64,000 nucleotides of DNA from Ardenticatenaceae bacterium (GTDB taxonomy: Bacteria > Chloroflexota > Anaerolineae > Promineifilales > Promineifilaceae). The stretch lies in NCBI GenBank assembly GCA_020634315.1, contig JACKBV010000014.1, positions 1-64,000 on the forward strand, written 5' to 3'. Positions 17,893-27,941 of this stretch are shown here, in pieces (the stretch's first letter is position 1; each line of letters begins with the position of its first letter). The notes under the pieces were generated by a model, which worked only from the letters and a program-made list of their open reading frames with translations, had not been told where the DNA came from and ran no database searches. A program made the translations under genes and the position numbers.

Positions 17893-18822
17893 ATGACACA
17901 AATTTTGGTATCTGGCCTGATCAATATTGAGACAACTTTGCGGGTTGAGGAATTTCCGGTGACATATGCGCCGGTGCGCTATCCATTTTGGGGCGTGCGC
18001 AGCACAGCATCCGGCGTGGGGTATAACCTGGCTAAAGCGTTGACTACCTTGGGCGACAAAGTGCGTTTTTTGTCGCTGGTGGGCACGGACATGTGGGGAA
18101 GCATGGTTCAGCGCATCCTGGCGGAGGCTAATATTCCGCGTGTGGATGTGCTGCCGCAACTGCGTGAAACGGCGCAGTCGGTCATCATTTACAATGACGA
18201 AGGCAAGCGGATGATTCATGTGGATTTGAAGGATATTCAGGAGCAGGCCTATCCGGCGGATCGCTTTAACGCGGCGTTGTCCCGCTGTGAATTGGCGATT
18301 TTGTGTAATGTGAATTGGAATCGGCCGTTTCTGGCGCACGCCGCACAAGCGGGCAAACCCATCGCCACCGATGTGCATACCATTAGCAGCCTGGACGATC
18401 CTTACAATGGCGACTTCATGGCCGCCGCCACAATTTTATTTATGAGTGACGAACAGTTACCCTGTGCCCCGGAAGAATGGGCACGGCGCGTACAAAATCG
18501 GTATGGCACACCCATCATCGTCATTGGGTTGGGACGCGCCGGCGCACTGCTGGCTGTAAAAGCGGATAACTTCCGCGAGCGAATTGCGGCGGTGCAAACG
18601 CGCCCGGTTGTCAACACGATTGGGGCGGGCGACGCCTTGTTTTCGGCGTTCAATCACATATACGCGCAAACGGCCGATCCTTACCAGGCCATTCAGCACG
18701 CCGTTGTTTTTGCTTCCTATAAAATTGGGACGACAGGCGCGGCCGAAGGGTTTTTGACCGCGCCTGAACTGCTGGAGTTGGCACGGCCGTTTCTCAATCG
18801 TCCAACAACAAATCGACCATAA
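17893..18822 (+). CDS. PfkB-family carbohydrate kinase
   Basis: The 309-residue protein has the family's N-terminal SGLINIETTLRV strand, the glycine-rich ASGVGYNLAKALTTLGDKV (about 38-57), and the C-terminal signature NTIGAGDALFSAF near 240-250, where the Asp is the catalytic base. Family members phosphorylate sugars, nucleosides or related alcohols with ATP. The sugar is unknown here. The gene stops 29 bases inside the tail-to-tail neighbour on the other strand, so transcripts converge and overlap. It appears to be translated without a leader (see the TATAAT at 17881). Confidence 0.9.
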   Translation: MTQILVSGLINIETTLRVEEFPVTYAPVRYPFWGVRSTASGVGYNLAKALTTLGDKVRFLSLVGTDMWGSMVQRILAEANIPRVDVLPQLRETAQSVIIYNDEGKRMIHVDLKDIQEQAYPADRFNAALSRCELAILCNVNWNRPFLAHAAQAGKPIATDVHTISSLDDPYNGDFMAAATILFMSDEQLPCAPEEWARRVQNRYGTPIIVIGLGRAGALLAVKADNFRERIAAVQTRPVVNTIGAGDALFSAFNHIYAQTADPYQAIQHAVVFASYKIGTTGAAEGFLTAPELLELARPFLNRPTTNRP

Positions 18823-19990
18823 ACTGGGGACCTTCCTCGATTAAGCGCCCGCCAGCATCTTCAGAGTTGGTCAAAATGACAAAGCCAATGTTGAGTTCCG
18901 GCACAAAGCCAATGATGCTGAGGTAATTGTCAAATGACCCCTCGTGGGCAATGAGCGTGACATCCTCATACTCACTGATTTCCCAGCCCATTCCATAATT
19001 TTCCAGACCGGGTTCCCAGGTCTCTGCCAGATTTTCGGCGGAGACAACCCGTGTGCCATTGGGCGCCTGCCCCCGATTAAGCTGTGTGCTGATGTAATAC
19101 GCCATATCCATCACACTCGCTTTGAGACAGCCAGACGGCGCCAGGGGATCGCCATCAAAATCTTCGGCTTCGGCGGCGACAGGTTCGCCGCCTTCTAGCA
19201 CATAGGAATGTCCATAGTTTGGATTTCTCTGGGCGTCACTGACCCGCACAACGGCCGTTTCCATGCCAATCGGATCGAGAATCCGCTCCTGCAAAAGCGC
19301 AGCATAGCCATCATACAAACTGTTGTACGTTTCTCCCGTCGCCAACACGCCCACATAGCCCGCCAGCGACACAGACATATTGCTGTAGCTAAACTCCTCG
19401 CCCGGCATTGCCAGCAATTCCGCATCAGCTATATAGGTAAACACATCTTCCCCGGAGGCATTGTCCACATCAAACTCATCTTCGGCCGTGTCCGGTATCC
19501 CACTTTGCATACTCAACAACTGTTGAATGGTCACTTCTTCTGTCGCTTCCGGGGAAGATAGCTCAAAGTCAGGGTAAATTTCGACGACCGGCGTGTCCCA
19601 ATCAAACAAGCCGTCATCTACCAATGTGGCAATCAGCATTGAGGTGATTGACTTATTGGTTGAGCCAATATGGAACAGTGTGTCGGTGGTGACGGGCAGC
19701 CCTTTTTGCACATCACGATAACCAAACCCTTCGGCAAAGATGATCTCATCGCCACGCACAACGGCAACGGCCGTTCCGGGCAAGTTCTCCTCTGCCATCA
19801 CCTCTTCGATAAAGGCCGTGTAATCTTCCGCAAAACTTTGCCCAGGCGTCACCGCTTCTTCCGCTGAACTTGCTGCCTCGTCTGCGGCTGTATTTGTCTC
19901 ATCGGAGTCGCAAGCCACCAGAACCATTGCCAACAATATCAGCACCCACAAGAGCCAGGTCGTCACTTTTTTGCGTCGTATGTTTTCCAT
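18794..19990 (-). CDS. Beta-lactamase-family serine hydrolase, lipoprotein
   Basis: Start at 19990 (MENIRRKKVTTW), preceded by GAAGGGAAAC. The 398-residue protein has a lipoprotein signal with lipobox LVAC (Cys27), an acidic linker, and a class C beta-lactamase/esterase domain: S110-T-N-K113 is the S-x-x-K nucleophile motif, FSYSNMS supplies Y-x-N, and HEGSF near the C-terminus replaces the K-T-G triad as in many esterases and D-peptidases. It is likely attached to the outer face of the membrane. True antibiotic hydrolysis is not implied by the fold. Its end overlaps the PfkB gene. Confidence 0.88.
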   Translation of the reverse strand: MENIRRKKVTTWLLWVLILLAMVLVACDSDETNTAADEAASSAEEAVTPGQSFAEDYTAFIEEVMAEENLPGTAVAVVRGDEIIFAEGFGYRDVQKGLPVTTDTLFHIGSTNKSITSMLIATLVDDGLFDWDTPVVEIYPDFELSSPEATEEVTIQQLLSMQSGIPDTAEDEFDVDNASGEDVFTYIADAELLAMPGEEFSYSNMSVSLAGYVGVLATGETYNSLYDGYAALLQERILDPIGMETAVVRVSDAQRNPNYGHSYVLEGGEPVAAEAEDFDGDPLAPSGCLKASVMDMAYYISTQLNRGQAPNGTRVVSAENLAETWEPGLENYGMGWEISEYEDVTLIAHEGSFDNYLSIIGFVPELNIGFVILTNSEDAGGRLIEEGPQFMVDLLLDD

Positions 19991-20054
19991 GTTGTTTCCC
20001 TTCTTTGCTCGTATTGTGCTCCCCAAACAAACCATCCCAAAGGTTCAGGCGGTG

Positions 20055-20516
20055 TCAATATCCTTTAACGGCCGTTACCTCATCGCGCAGCTTCACATAA
20101 ATCGGATGCAAACAAATGATAATATCAGCCATACGTTGGGAAACGGCCGTTTGGTACACCACCGTCAACTCCCCCGCCGGATACACCTCATAAATCTTCG
20201 TCCACCCCTTGTCCCACATCTCCGCTTCAATAGACTCCCCCAGCACATCCTTAATTTCAAACAAATGTCGGCGAAAACCATATAACAACAGCCGATTCAA
20301 ATGCGTATCACGCGCTTCACAATGAAAACCCAACTCCCAGCCCCGCCCGCCACGCACCGGCGACACCTCATAATGCAAACGCGCCTCCCCATAATGAAAC
20401 TGCACCAGCCAATTCCAGGGCTGATGCACGCGAATACCTTGTAAAGGCTGCGGCAGCGCAGCAATCACCAACGCTGGCAGCGTTTGCAAAAACTTATTGC
20501 GTGACAACACCGTCAT
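20055..20516 (-). CDS. Hypothetical protein co-transcribed with a Ser/Thr kinase
   Basis: This 153-residue protein is not recognised. It begins MTVLSRNKFLQTLPAL and is rich in aromatic and basic residues (HQPWNWLVQFHYGEARLHYE), with no signal peptide or membrane helix. Its ATG overlaps the end of the kinase gene by four bases (ATGA type), so it is made as the second product of that operon and is a good candidate for a substrate or partner of the kinase. Two ACGGCCGT sites lie in its last third. Confidence 0.7.
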   Translation of the reverse strand: MTVLSRNKFLQTLPALVIAALPQPLQGIRVHQPWNWLVQFHYGEARLHYEVSPVRGGRGWELGFHCEARDTHLNRLLLYGFRRHLFEIKDVLGESIEAEMWDKGWTKIYEVYPAGELTVVYQTAVSQRMADIIICLHPIYVKLRDEVTAVKGY

Positions 20517-23464
20517 GAATGGTCCGACTTACCCCCTACTAACAGGTAACGTGTCGCCCGGCCTCGCCCCACCCGCTGCAAGACCTGCTTCTCCACCAAA
20601 TCACTCAAATCCCGGTGCGCCTGGCTCCGCGAAACACCGGTTATATCCATATAACTTTGCATCGTAACAGTGCCTTGCGTTTGCACATGCCGCAGTACAG
20701 TCGTCTGTCGCTCATTCATCGCCACAACAAGCGACGGATAACGTCGCACCAACTCCGCAAATTCATGCAAATAACGTTCATGCCCCAACTCTTGAGCAAT
20801 GGCAACGCCTTCCTCATAAAACTTCCGTGCCTTTTGCCATACGCCCGTTTCTGCATACACCTCCGCCAAATCCTGGCAGGTTGAGGCCAACCAATTCAAA
20901 TTCTTCGCCGCCAACAGCATTCTATACGCCTGCAAATAATAGGCAATGGCCTGTTCATACTGTTTCTGGAAAAAGAAACTGCTCCCCAGCGCCTTCATGC
21001 TCAATGCCTGCGCCTGCACATTGCCCACCTTCTGCGACAAATCAATGCTTTTTTGCAAATACGCCTGCCCTTCTCGGTGCTGCCTGGCCCAAATGTAATC
21101 CAATCCCAAATTGTACGCAGTCTTGACCATCAACTCGACATCACGCGTCTCGCTGGCCGCCAGCCACGCTTGCTGATGATAATCAATCGCCTTCTCCGCA
21201 TGACCACGGCGATGTGCCAGTTCGGCGCGGGCATTATACAAATCAGACCAGACCAAACGATCCTCTGGCGCAATGACCGTCATAATCTCTTCCGCTCTCG
21301 TCAAATCTGTGTCTGCTCTTTCCCAATCCGGGCGCTCCTGAATATGAATCCAGGCACGGTCAATATACATGTGGACAAGCAGTTTCATCAGCCCAATGTC
21401 AGGCGCAACATACACCTTCAGCAAGGCATGTTCAACCAACTCAATGCAATAGGCAAAATGAGCGAGCGACTCATCCAGGTTATGGCGCTGAAACACTTTC
21501 GCACGCAAGTAATAAGCCTCAGCCTTGGTTGTCAGTTCAGAAGCGGCCAGCGCTTCGCCATAAGCAACAATGGCCGCCTCTAAATCTTCCAAATATTCGG
21601 CCACTTTGCCGGCCACAAGCCGCAGCTGTGCCCAAACATTGGGTTCGTCTACCAATTCGGCAAGCTGAAACTGTTCCAACAACACGCGCAGCTCTTCGAC
21701 CTGTAACCGATCAAAGATGTCCTGCCGATGGGTGATAAGCACCTGTGCCGCCCGGCGATAATCGCCAGCGCGGCGAAAATGGCGTGCCGCCTCTAGAAAG
21801 GATTGCTCGTGAATGTAAAGCGTACCGGCCGCATGATGCCAACGACTGCGCTCTGGTAAGGGCAGCAGCCCCACCAAATGGGTATGAATCTGCGTTTGCA
21901 AGCGCACCGCCGTAAGCTGTTGGTTCCATTGCAGCAGGTATGCGTCTGCCAGATGGTGCAGGGCAATGGGCACGTCTATATCGGGCAGCAAGTTATAAAT
22001 CCAATCGACTGCCACAAATTCCCCCGCCGAAAAGACGGTGAGCAGACGCAAAAGCTGGCGTTCGGCCGCTTCGCAGCGGCGGTATCGCTCAATAATGGCG
22101 AAGCGTTGGCGGTCACGGACTTCACGCCCGGTTTTTAGCTCTTCTTGCAGGACTGTGGCAACGGCCGTTATCGCTTGTGGACGCCAGCCACTATAAAACG
22201 TCTGCTGCGTAATCGCCATCAACTCCGCCAGGTCCGACACACGCCGCCCCTCCACATAAAAATAATAGAGGATATTGTAATGCCGCCACGAACTCCCCAA
22301 CCAACTATGCTGACCGCCAGGATTCAACTTTTCAATCACCCAACGCAGCATCACTTGCAGCGCCTGTGCGCGTGTATCGCCGGTAACGGGTTCACCCGGC
22401 AAAAAATACGGCTCGACCAGCGTACTCCGCGCCAATGGCGAATCCGACAAACCCACCCAATCACCCTCACGATAATGCTTCAACGACTCCCCAACAATCG
22501 CTTCAAACTCTGGCAGGGGCAGTTGTGTCAAATCAACCGACTCATCTGTTTGCAGCGATTTTAGCTGACCGGGCGACGGCTTCCGCTGCAAAACCGCCTC
22601 TAATTCGGCCGCCACCAGACGCATACTACCAATGCGGCGATCACGATCCTTAACCAGCATGTGCTGCATCAACGTTTGCAGCGCCTCCGGAACATCGGCA
22701 CGCATCAGGGACAAATCGGGCAAAGGGTGGCGAAAGATTGCCGTCAATGTCGCCATCAATGTGTCACCGGCAAACGGCACTTTCCCGGCGAGCATTTCGT
22801 AAAGCATCACGCCGAAAGCCCAAATGTCGGCGCGGGCATCAATTTTTTCGCCATTGCACGCCTCCGGGCTTAGATAATGCGGTGTGCCCACCCACATCCC
22901 CGTTTGCGTCAAGTGATTGCTATCCGCCATTCTGGCAACGCCAAAGTCGGTCAATTTGGGCGTGCCATCATAAGCCAGCAGCACATTTGCCGGTTTCAAA
23001 TCACGATGGATGATGCGTAAGTGATGGGTACGGCCGAGAGCGTCAGCCAGTTCCAGGGCAATTTGCAGCACGCGCTGTATCGGCAGTTTTTTCTCGCGAT
23101 CCAACAACTGGCGCAAATTGCCGCCACCGACATATTCGACCACCAGATAATGGCGACCATCGGCCACAATGGCGGCAATCATTTTGACGATATTGGGATG
23201 ATCTAATTGACGTAGGGCTTCGGCTTCGCGGTGAAAACGGGTGACAATATCAGGGTTGCCCGTGACCAAATCAGGATTTAAGGCTTTGATGGCAACCACT
23301 TCGCCTGTAAATGTGTCCTGGCCACGATAAACAGTCCCCATACCGCCACGGCCAATGATGTCCCGTTGCAGGTCTTGGATGACAAAACGGTTGGCGATAA
23401 CTTCCGATGCAGGCATTCTCTCACCTGGTACAGCTAGGTGATGGCGATTTTTGTTTAAGTCCAT
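20513..23464 (-). CDS. Ser/Thr protein kinase fused to TPR repeats and a C-terminal winged helix
   Basis: Of 983 residues, the first ~290 are a eukaryotic-type kinase: GRGGMGTVYRGQD (glycine loop), VAIKAL (Lys), HRDLKPANVLL (catalytic loop), DFGVARM and YLSPEA. No membrane segment follows. A long middle region ends in TPR-type helices at about 620-900 (for example QRHNLDESLAHFAYCIEL, KAIDYHQQAWLAASETRD, QKARKFYEEGVAIAQELG). The last ~60 residues (RHVQTQGTVTMQSYMDITGV, then SRSQAHRDLSDLVEKQVL, then QRVGRGRATRYLL) form a winged helix-turn-helix like DeoR/GntR readers. A cytoplasmic kinase that also binds DNA is unusual. An alternative start at 23416 has a better AGGTGAG site. Confidence 0.88.
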   Translation of the reverse strand: MDLNKNRHHLAVPGERMPASEVIANRFVIQDLQRDIIGRGGMGTVYRGQDTFTGEVVAIKALNPDLVTGNPDIVTRFHREAEALRQLDHPNIVKMIAAIVADGRHYLVVEYVGGGNLRQLLDREKKLPIQRVLQIALELADALGRTHHLRIIHRDLKPANVLLAYDGTPKLTDFGVARMADSNHLTQTGMWVGTPHYLSPEACNGEKIDARADIWAFGVMLYEMLAGKVPFAGDTLMATLTAIFRHPLPDLSLMRADVPEALQTLMQHMLVKDRDRRIGSMRLVAAELEAVLQRKPSPGQLKSLQTDESVDLTQLPLPEFEAIVGESLKHYREGDWVGLSDSPLARSTLVEPYFLPGEPVTGDTRAQALQVMLRWVIEKLNPGGQHSWLGSSWRHYNILYYFYVEGRRVSDLAELMAITQQTFYSGWRPQAITAVATVLQEELKTGREVRDRQRFAIIERYRRCEAAERQLLRLLTVFSAGEFVAVDWIYNLLPDIDVPIALHHLADAYLLQWNQQLTAVRLQTQIHTHLVGLLPLPERSRWHHAAGTLYIHEQSFLEAARHFRRAGDYRRAAQVLITHRQDIFDRLQVEELRVLLEQFQLAELVDEPNVWAQLRLVAGKVAEYLEDLEAAIVAYGEALAASELTTKAEAYYLRAKVFQRHNLDESLAHFAYCIELVEHALLKVYVAPDIGLMKLLVHMYIDRAWIHIQERPDWERADTDLTRAEEIMTVIAPEDRLVWSDLYNARAELAHRRGHAEKAIDYHQQAWLAASETRDVELMVKTAYNLGLDYIWARQHREGQAYLQKSIDLSQKVGNVQAQALSMKALGSSFFFQKQYEQAIAYYLQAYRMLLAAKNLNWLASTCQDLAEVYAETGVWQKARKFYEEGVAIAQELGHERYLHEFAELVRRYPSLVVAMNERQTTVLRHVQTQGTVTMQSYMDITGVSRSQAHRDLSDLVEKQVLQRVGRGRATRYLLVGGKSDHS

Positions 23465-23897
23465 CTAGTTTAGCACCGTCATCACAAGAAAAGGAATTTG
23501 CCTGAGGGTGGCACAGGCTTCTCCGTCTTCCTAACCTTTATGGTAAGCGATAGCCCAGGAAATGCCAAGAAAGCAGCGGTGTAATTTATGTGAATTTTTG
23601 CTATTGCGTAGAAGCCGCAGCCCTCCCCCAAAAATCCTATGTGGCATATCGGTGACACAAATAAATCTCTGGCGTAAAATCATCCCAATTATCCAAATGT
23701 AGTTTATTAAATCATCCCATCTCTACAGCAGGCAGACAGGGATTGCCCCAAAATCTGGCCTTGCCGCTAAAGGCTTTTTGATTCCATTACGAGCAGGGCT
23801 GTGCTACCGTATAGATGGTAAATTAGTTCTTCCCATCTCATGGCAGTCAACAATGAACCCCCCTGGTGAAGTCTATGATTGATGGAGATAGCGTCAA
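23465..23897. other. Intergenic region between divergent genes
   Basis: These 433 bases separate the kinase operon (minus) from the clostripain gene (plus). I see AT-rich stretches and a GGAG before the start at 23898, but no clear promoter, terminator or RNA fold. No ACGGCCGT occurs here. Confidence 0.45.
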
Positions 23898-25946
23898 ATG
23901 AAAAAAGAAGATCGTTCCTATGAAGTGGTTCGACGTGGTGGAATTGAGGCAGCGCTGCTGCTGTGCCTGGCGCTGTTTCTGTTCACAGGTGTGTTATTTG
24001 CACAAGCACAAAACGCAGAGGCAACGGCCGTTTCCCCACAACAAGCAGACAATGCCACCCTACTAGCCGTTTATGTCCTGGCGTTCGACAACGACCGTGA
24101 AGCGGATGACAGCATCAACCTGACCTATAAATACACGCCAACCGTGCAAAGCCTGGTGGCGGCAACGGATGAACTGGCACAAGTAACGGCCGTTATCCTT
24201 GCCGACCTCGACCAGGCAGACGACACCCACATCCTGGTTGCCCACAACGGCGAAACAACAGCCATTCTCGGCCTGCCCAACGCCAACGGCAGCCTAAACC
24301 CCACCCTAAACGAATATGACACCACCGACGGCCTCACACTGGGTGGGTTTTTGCTCTGGGCACAACAAAATTATCCCGCCACCCAAACCATCGTCTCCTA
24401 CGTCGGGCATGGCACACCGCTGGCTCCAGACACGTCACCAGACATTGCCAGCATCACCACAGACACCAATGCCGCGCTGAATCGCATCAGCGAAGCAATT
24501 CCAATGCCCTCGCGCGTCGGCATGAACCCCAATTTCACCGACCATCACGTTCCCGACAGCGACCAACCCAGCCTGTTAACAGCCTACGATCTCGCCCTCG
24601 CCTTAGACATCGCCACCGATGGCGGTGCCAACAAAATTGCCGTGCTCGACATGCTGCACTGCTTTGCCGCTTCCATTGAGCAATTGACAGAGGTGGCTCC
24701 CTATGCGGTAACGGCCGTAGCCGCGCCAAACTATGCATTCTTTGACCCGCCCATGTTGGGTGCGGCCCTGGCAGACCTGGAATTGAGCATGTCCCCCGTC
24801 GAAATGGCGAACAGTATCGCCACCAGCTATTCGGCCGTTATTCCGCCCTACAAGCATCCCAATGTATTGGTGGCCGTCGATAACAGCAAACTGCCAGCCA
24901 TCAAGCAAAAATGGGATGATGTCGCCGCCGGGCTGCTGGCTAGTTTTGCGAACAATCCAGGGGAAACGGCCGTTGCCCTGCTCAATGCCTACACCGCCTC
25001 CGCCAGCACCGCCAGCCTCTACGACACCACCTTCTGTAGCGAACACAGCGATTACCAACTCGCGCCCCCCGATGCGTTAGCCGATATGGGCGGATTTGCA
25101 TTAGCCTTGAGCCAGCAATTCATGAGTCTGGCTCCAGACGTGGCGCAGGCAGCTCTCGACACACAACAAGCCATCAACAATGCCGTTACCCTCAAAATCA
25201 ACCAAAATGGCCTGCCGTGGTGGGACCCACAGCCCGATTCCTGGAACTTCAACGGCGTTTCGGGCATCGCCATTTTTGCGCCGTTGCAGCCAATGGCGGT
25301 CAATGGCGAGCTGTACCACCCCTGGCAATCGCTCTGGTACACAGACACGCTGGTCATCGCGGAAGATGTTCTGATCGGCAGCACCCAGGTTGATGTGCTC
25401 AACCCGCATCCTTACCAATTTATTGGGGGCAGCGAACCAACATGGGCCGATGTCATTGACGCCTACTGGACACAGCGCGGCATTCATCCACGCCAGGGCA
25501 CCGCAACCGCCTTATGCCTGCCAGAAATAAAAGAGGTTGAAGATGAAGATTTGGCGCTGGTGATCACCGATTCTGTTGATCCGGTGCAGGCAGGATGGCC
25601 GCTAAGCTACCAACTGCGCGTGATCAACAAGACGACCATTGCCATGCCAAATGTGATTCTGACGGCGACGCTGCCGGAAGAAACGCTGTTTCTCGGCATG
25701 ACCCCGGCGGCAGTCTGTCAGCGCCAGGCCAACATCATCACCTGTCAGCTCGGCAACTTTAGCGCACACCAGGAAACGGCCGTTACCATTGACCTGCGCG
25801 TGGGCAACCGCAGCGGCGACATGCCCTTCCCCGCCCAAGTTACCTCCGACAAAGCGGAAATTCGCTGGCAAAACAACCTGAACACAGAACACACCGCCGT
25901 GTTACCATCAACCTTTCTCTACATCCCTATTTTAGAAATGCCATAA
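23898..25946 (+). CDS. Secreted clostripain-like (C11) protease with DUF11-type domain
   Basis: The 682-residue protein has a long signal peptide (hydrophobic 17-36, ending near AQAQ). The C11 fold is shown by IVSYVGHG (His171) and DMLHCFAASIEQLTEV (Cys255, 84 residues later), the His-Cys pair of clostripain. Before it lie LAVYVLAFDND and a predicted beta sheet. After residue ~540 a DUF11-like Ig domain starts (LALVITDSVDPVQAGWPLSY, RVINKTT, MPNVILTATLP). The tail ends STFLYIPILEMP, like the two propeller proteins. It probably works outside the cell on Arg/Lys bonds, if active as other C11 enzymes. A long hairpin follows the stop. Confidence 0.82.
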   Translation: MKKEDRSYEVVRRGGIEAALLLCLALFLFTGVLFAQAQNAEATAVSPQQADNATLLAVYVLAFDNDREADDSINLTYKYTPTVQSLVAATDELAQVTAVILADLDQADDTHILVAHNGETTAILGLPNANGSLNPTLNEYDTTDGLTLGGFLLWAQQNYPATQTIVSYVGHGTPLAPDTSPDIASITTDTNAALNRISEAIPMPSRVGMNPNFTDHHVPDSDQPSLLTAYDLALALDIATDGGANKIAVLDMLHCFAASIEQLTEVAPYAVTAVAAPNYAFFDPPMLGAALADLELSMSPVEMANSIATSYSAVIPPYKHPNVLVAVDNSKLPAIKQKWDDVAAGLLASFANNPGETAVALLNAYTASASTASLYDTTFCSEHSDYQLAPPDALADMGGFALALSQQFMSLAPDVAQAALDTQQAINNAVTLKINQNGLPWWDPQPDSWNFNGVSGIAIFAPLQPMAVNGELYHPWQSLWYTDTLVIAEDVLIGSTQVDVLNPHPYQFIGGSEPTWADVIDAYWTQRGIHPRQGTATALCLPEIKEVEDEDLALVITDSVDPVQAGWPLSYQLRVINKTTIAMPNVILTATLPEETLFLGMTPAAVCQRQANIITCQLGNFSAHQETAVTIDLRVGNRSGDMPFPAQVTSDKAEIRWQNNLNTEHTAVLPSTFLYIPILEMP

Positions 25947-25956
25947 TGTGAAATGC

Positions 25957-25990
25957 GTATGGCGTGTCGCTCAAGAATGACACGCCATAC
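25957..25990. terminator. Perfect 12-bp hairpin after the clostripain gene, no T-run
   Basis: Arms GTATGGCGTGTC (25957-25968) and GACACGCCATAC (25979-25990) enclose 10 bases. No U-tract follows. It may stabilise the mRNA end or halt polymerase. Confidence 0.55.
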
Positions 25991-26088
25991 ACATTCCGTT
26001 ACAAATCCGCAAAATTAACGCCCGCCACACGGCCGTTTCCAGTATACTATGCACATTGATTGCTTCAATTTAGACTGGACATGGCCCC

Positions 26089-27855
26089 ATGCCTGATAAA
26101 CAGCACGCTCTTGGTCAATTTGAAACCCCGCCCGATGTCGCCGATTTATTGCTTGGCTTTTGTCTGCGCCGCCCCAGCGACCGGCTGCTAGACCCAAGTT
26201 GTGGCAGTGGCGCTTTGCTGCGCCGCGCCGCCCAATGGCAGCAGTGGATTGCCGCCGCCCCCGATGACATCCCCCCGGATACGCTTTGTGGCGTTGAGTT
26301 AGACCCCAATACGGCCGTTTCCGCACAAACCAACCTCCCCCAGGCCACCATTCGCAACCAAAACTTCTTCGCCTTGCCACCCGATCCACAGCACCTGTAC
26401 GATGCCATCATCGGCAACCCGCCCTACACACGCGCCGAATGGCTGGGCGCACTGCGCCAAACCGCGCAGCAGCTCACCTTCGATTGGGCTGCGCCAATGA
26501 GCGAAGACGCCACGCCGCACATCATCCCCCCCGATTTGTGGACACGGCTCAGTCCGCGTGCCGGTTTGCACGCCTATTTCTTTCTGCACGGCGTCCATTT
26601 TTTGCGTGAAGGCGGGCGTTTTGGCTTCGTCGTGCCCAATGGCTGGCTCGATGTAGCCTATGGCGTCGAACTCAAGCAATTTTTGCTCTCCCAATTTAAA
26701 CTCATCGCCATTATTGAATCTGGCGTCGAACGCTGGTTCGATGAAGCCAAAATCAACACATGCCTCGTCATTTTGGAAAAATGCAGCGGGCCAAATCGGC
26801 GTGCCGAAAATCTGGTCAGGTTGATACGGTTGAAACGGCCGTTATCCGACCTTTTCCCCACCACCGCCAACGATTACCGTCGTCCCCAGGCTGTCGAGCG
26901 GCTCGTCACACGTTTGCTGCCCGGACAATCGCGCCACAGCAGCGAATATGATGTGCAAATCATCCCGCAGCGAGCACTGCTGCCCACAGCGCGGTGGGGC
27001 ACACACCTACGCGCCCCAACCATCTACACCCAACGCCGCGAGCAGGCAGACCTGCTGCCGCTGCAAACCTGGGCTGCGGTGCAGCGCGGCTACACAACCG
27101 GAGCCAACGAATTTTTTTACCTGGACACGCCAACCATTGCCAAATGGGGCATTGAAGCTGAATTTCGCCAGCCGGTTGTAAAATCGCTGCGTGGCATTGA
27201 CCGCCTGCGCCTTACCCGTGCCGACTGCCGCTATGAATTGCTGCAAGTACCACCAGACGCCACGTTGACGGGAACGGCCGTTGCCGACTACATCGCCTGG
27301 GGCGAAACGCAAGGGTTCCACCAGCGGCACACCTGCGCCGTCCGCGCCCTCTGGTACAGCCTGCCCCCGCAAAACCCCGCGCCCATGCTCCTGCCCAAAG
27401 GCATCTGGCGGCGACATCTCGCTCCGCTGTTAGCGGAACCGCTGCCGGTTGATCAGCAGCTTTATCAATTTTACCTGGCGGCGGATGTGCCCGTTTTGGC
27501 GGCAGCGGCGCTGCTGAACTGCACCTGGTTTATGCTGCAATGTGAGCTAAACGGCCGTACCAACTTTGGCGCGGGCGTGCTCTGGCTGGCTGCCTATGAA
27601 TTGGCGGCTTTACGCTTACCCGATCCTCGCAGCTTCAGCCCCGCACAAACAGAGGAGTTGGCGCATTTGTTCACGCAATTGGCGCAACGGCCGTGCCTGG
27701 ACATTGAAGAAGAACTCAACCAGGCGGATCGGCTGGCGCTCGATACGGCCGTTTTTCGCCTGATGCACTTTAGCCCTGACGAGGAAACGGCCGTGCGCGA
27801 TGGTCTACGCGAACGTGTACAGACCCGCCGCCGCCGCGCCGCCAAAAGCAAATAA
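26089..27855 (+). CDS. N6-adenine DNA methyltransferase, solitary
   Basis: The 588-residue protein begins MPDKQHALGQFETPPDVADL; the AdoMet motif I is DPSCGSGALL (about 36-45) and the catalytic motif IV is N110-P-P-Y. The N-terminal HALGQFETP is typical of type I/IIG/TaqI-like N6-adenine methylases, and RFGFVVPNGWLDV is motif VI-VIII-like. The C-terminal half would be the target-recognition domain (with VQRGYTTGANEFFYL). No restriction subunit gene is beside it, so it is either an orphan or a self-contained type IIG-like protein with a lost or undetected nuclease domain. Its target is unknown. Eight ACGGCCGT copies lie between 26032 and 27800, seven of them inside the gene. Confidence 0.85.
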   Translation: MPDKQHALGQFETPPDVADLLLGFCLRRPSDRLLDPSCGSGALLRRAAQWQQWIAAAPDDIPPDTLCGVELDPNTAVSAQTNLPQATIRNQNFFALPPDPQHLYDAIIGNPPYTRAEWLGALRQTAQQLTFDWAAPMSEDATPHIIPPDLWTRLSPRAGLHAYFFLHGVHFLREGGRFGFVVPNGWLDVAYGVELKQFLLSQFKLIAIIESGVERWFDEAKINTCLVILEKCSGPNRRAENLVRLIRLKRPLSDLFPTTANDYRRPQAVERLVTRLLPGQSRHSSEYDVQIIPQRALLPTARWGTHLRAPTIYTQRREQADLLPLQTWAAVQRGYTTGANEFFYLDTPTIAKWGIEAEFRQPVVKSLRGIDRLRLTRADCRYELLQVPPDATLTGTAVADYIAWGETQGFHQRHTCAVRALWYSLPPQNPAPMLLPKGIWRRHLAPLLAEPLPVDQQLYQFYLAADVPVLAAAALLNCTWFMLQCELNGRTNFGAGVLWLAAYELAALRLPDPRSFSPAQTEELAHLFTQLAQRPCLDIEEELNQADRLALDTAVFRLMHFSPDEETAVRDGLRERVQTRRRRAAKSK

Positions 27856-27941
27856 TGGTGTAGCAACCCTGTCGGGGGTGATTTAGGCTGAACTAGCGGG
27901 CAAAACTTGCTCCCGGATTATGGGCGCGACGTTTTTACAGG

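Noticed and set aside
26089..27855. Complete restriction-modification system
   Set aside because: No nuclease gene is visible next to the methylase.
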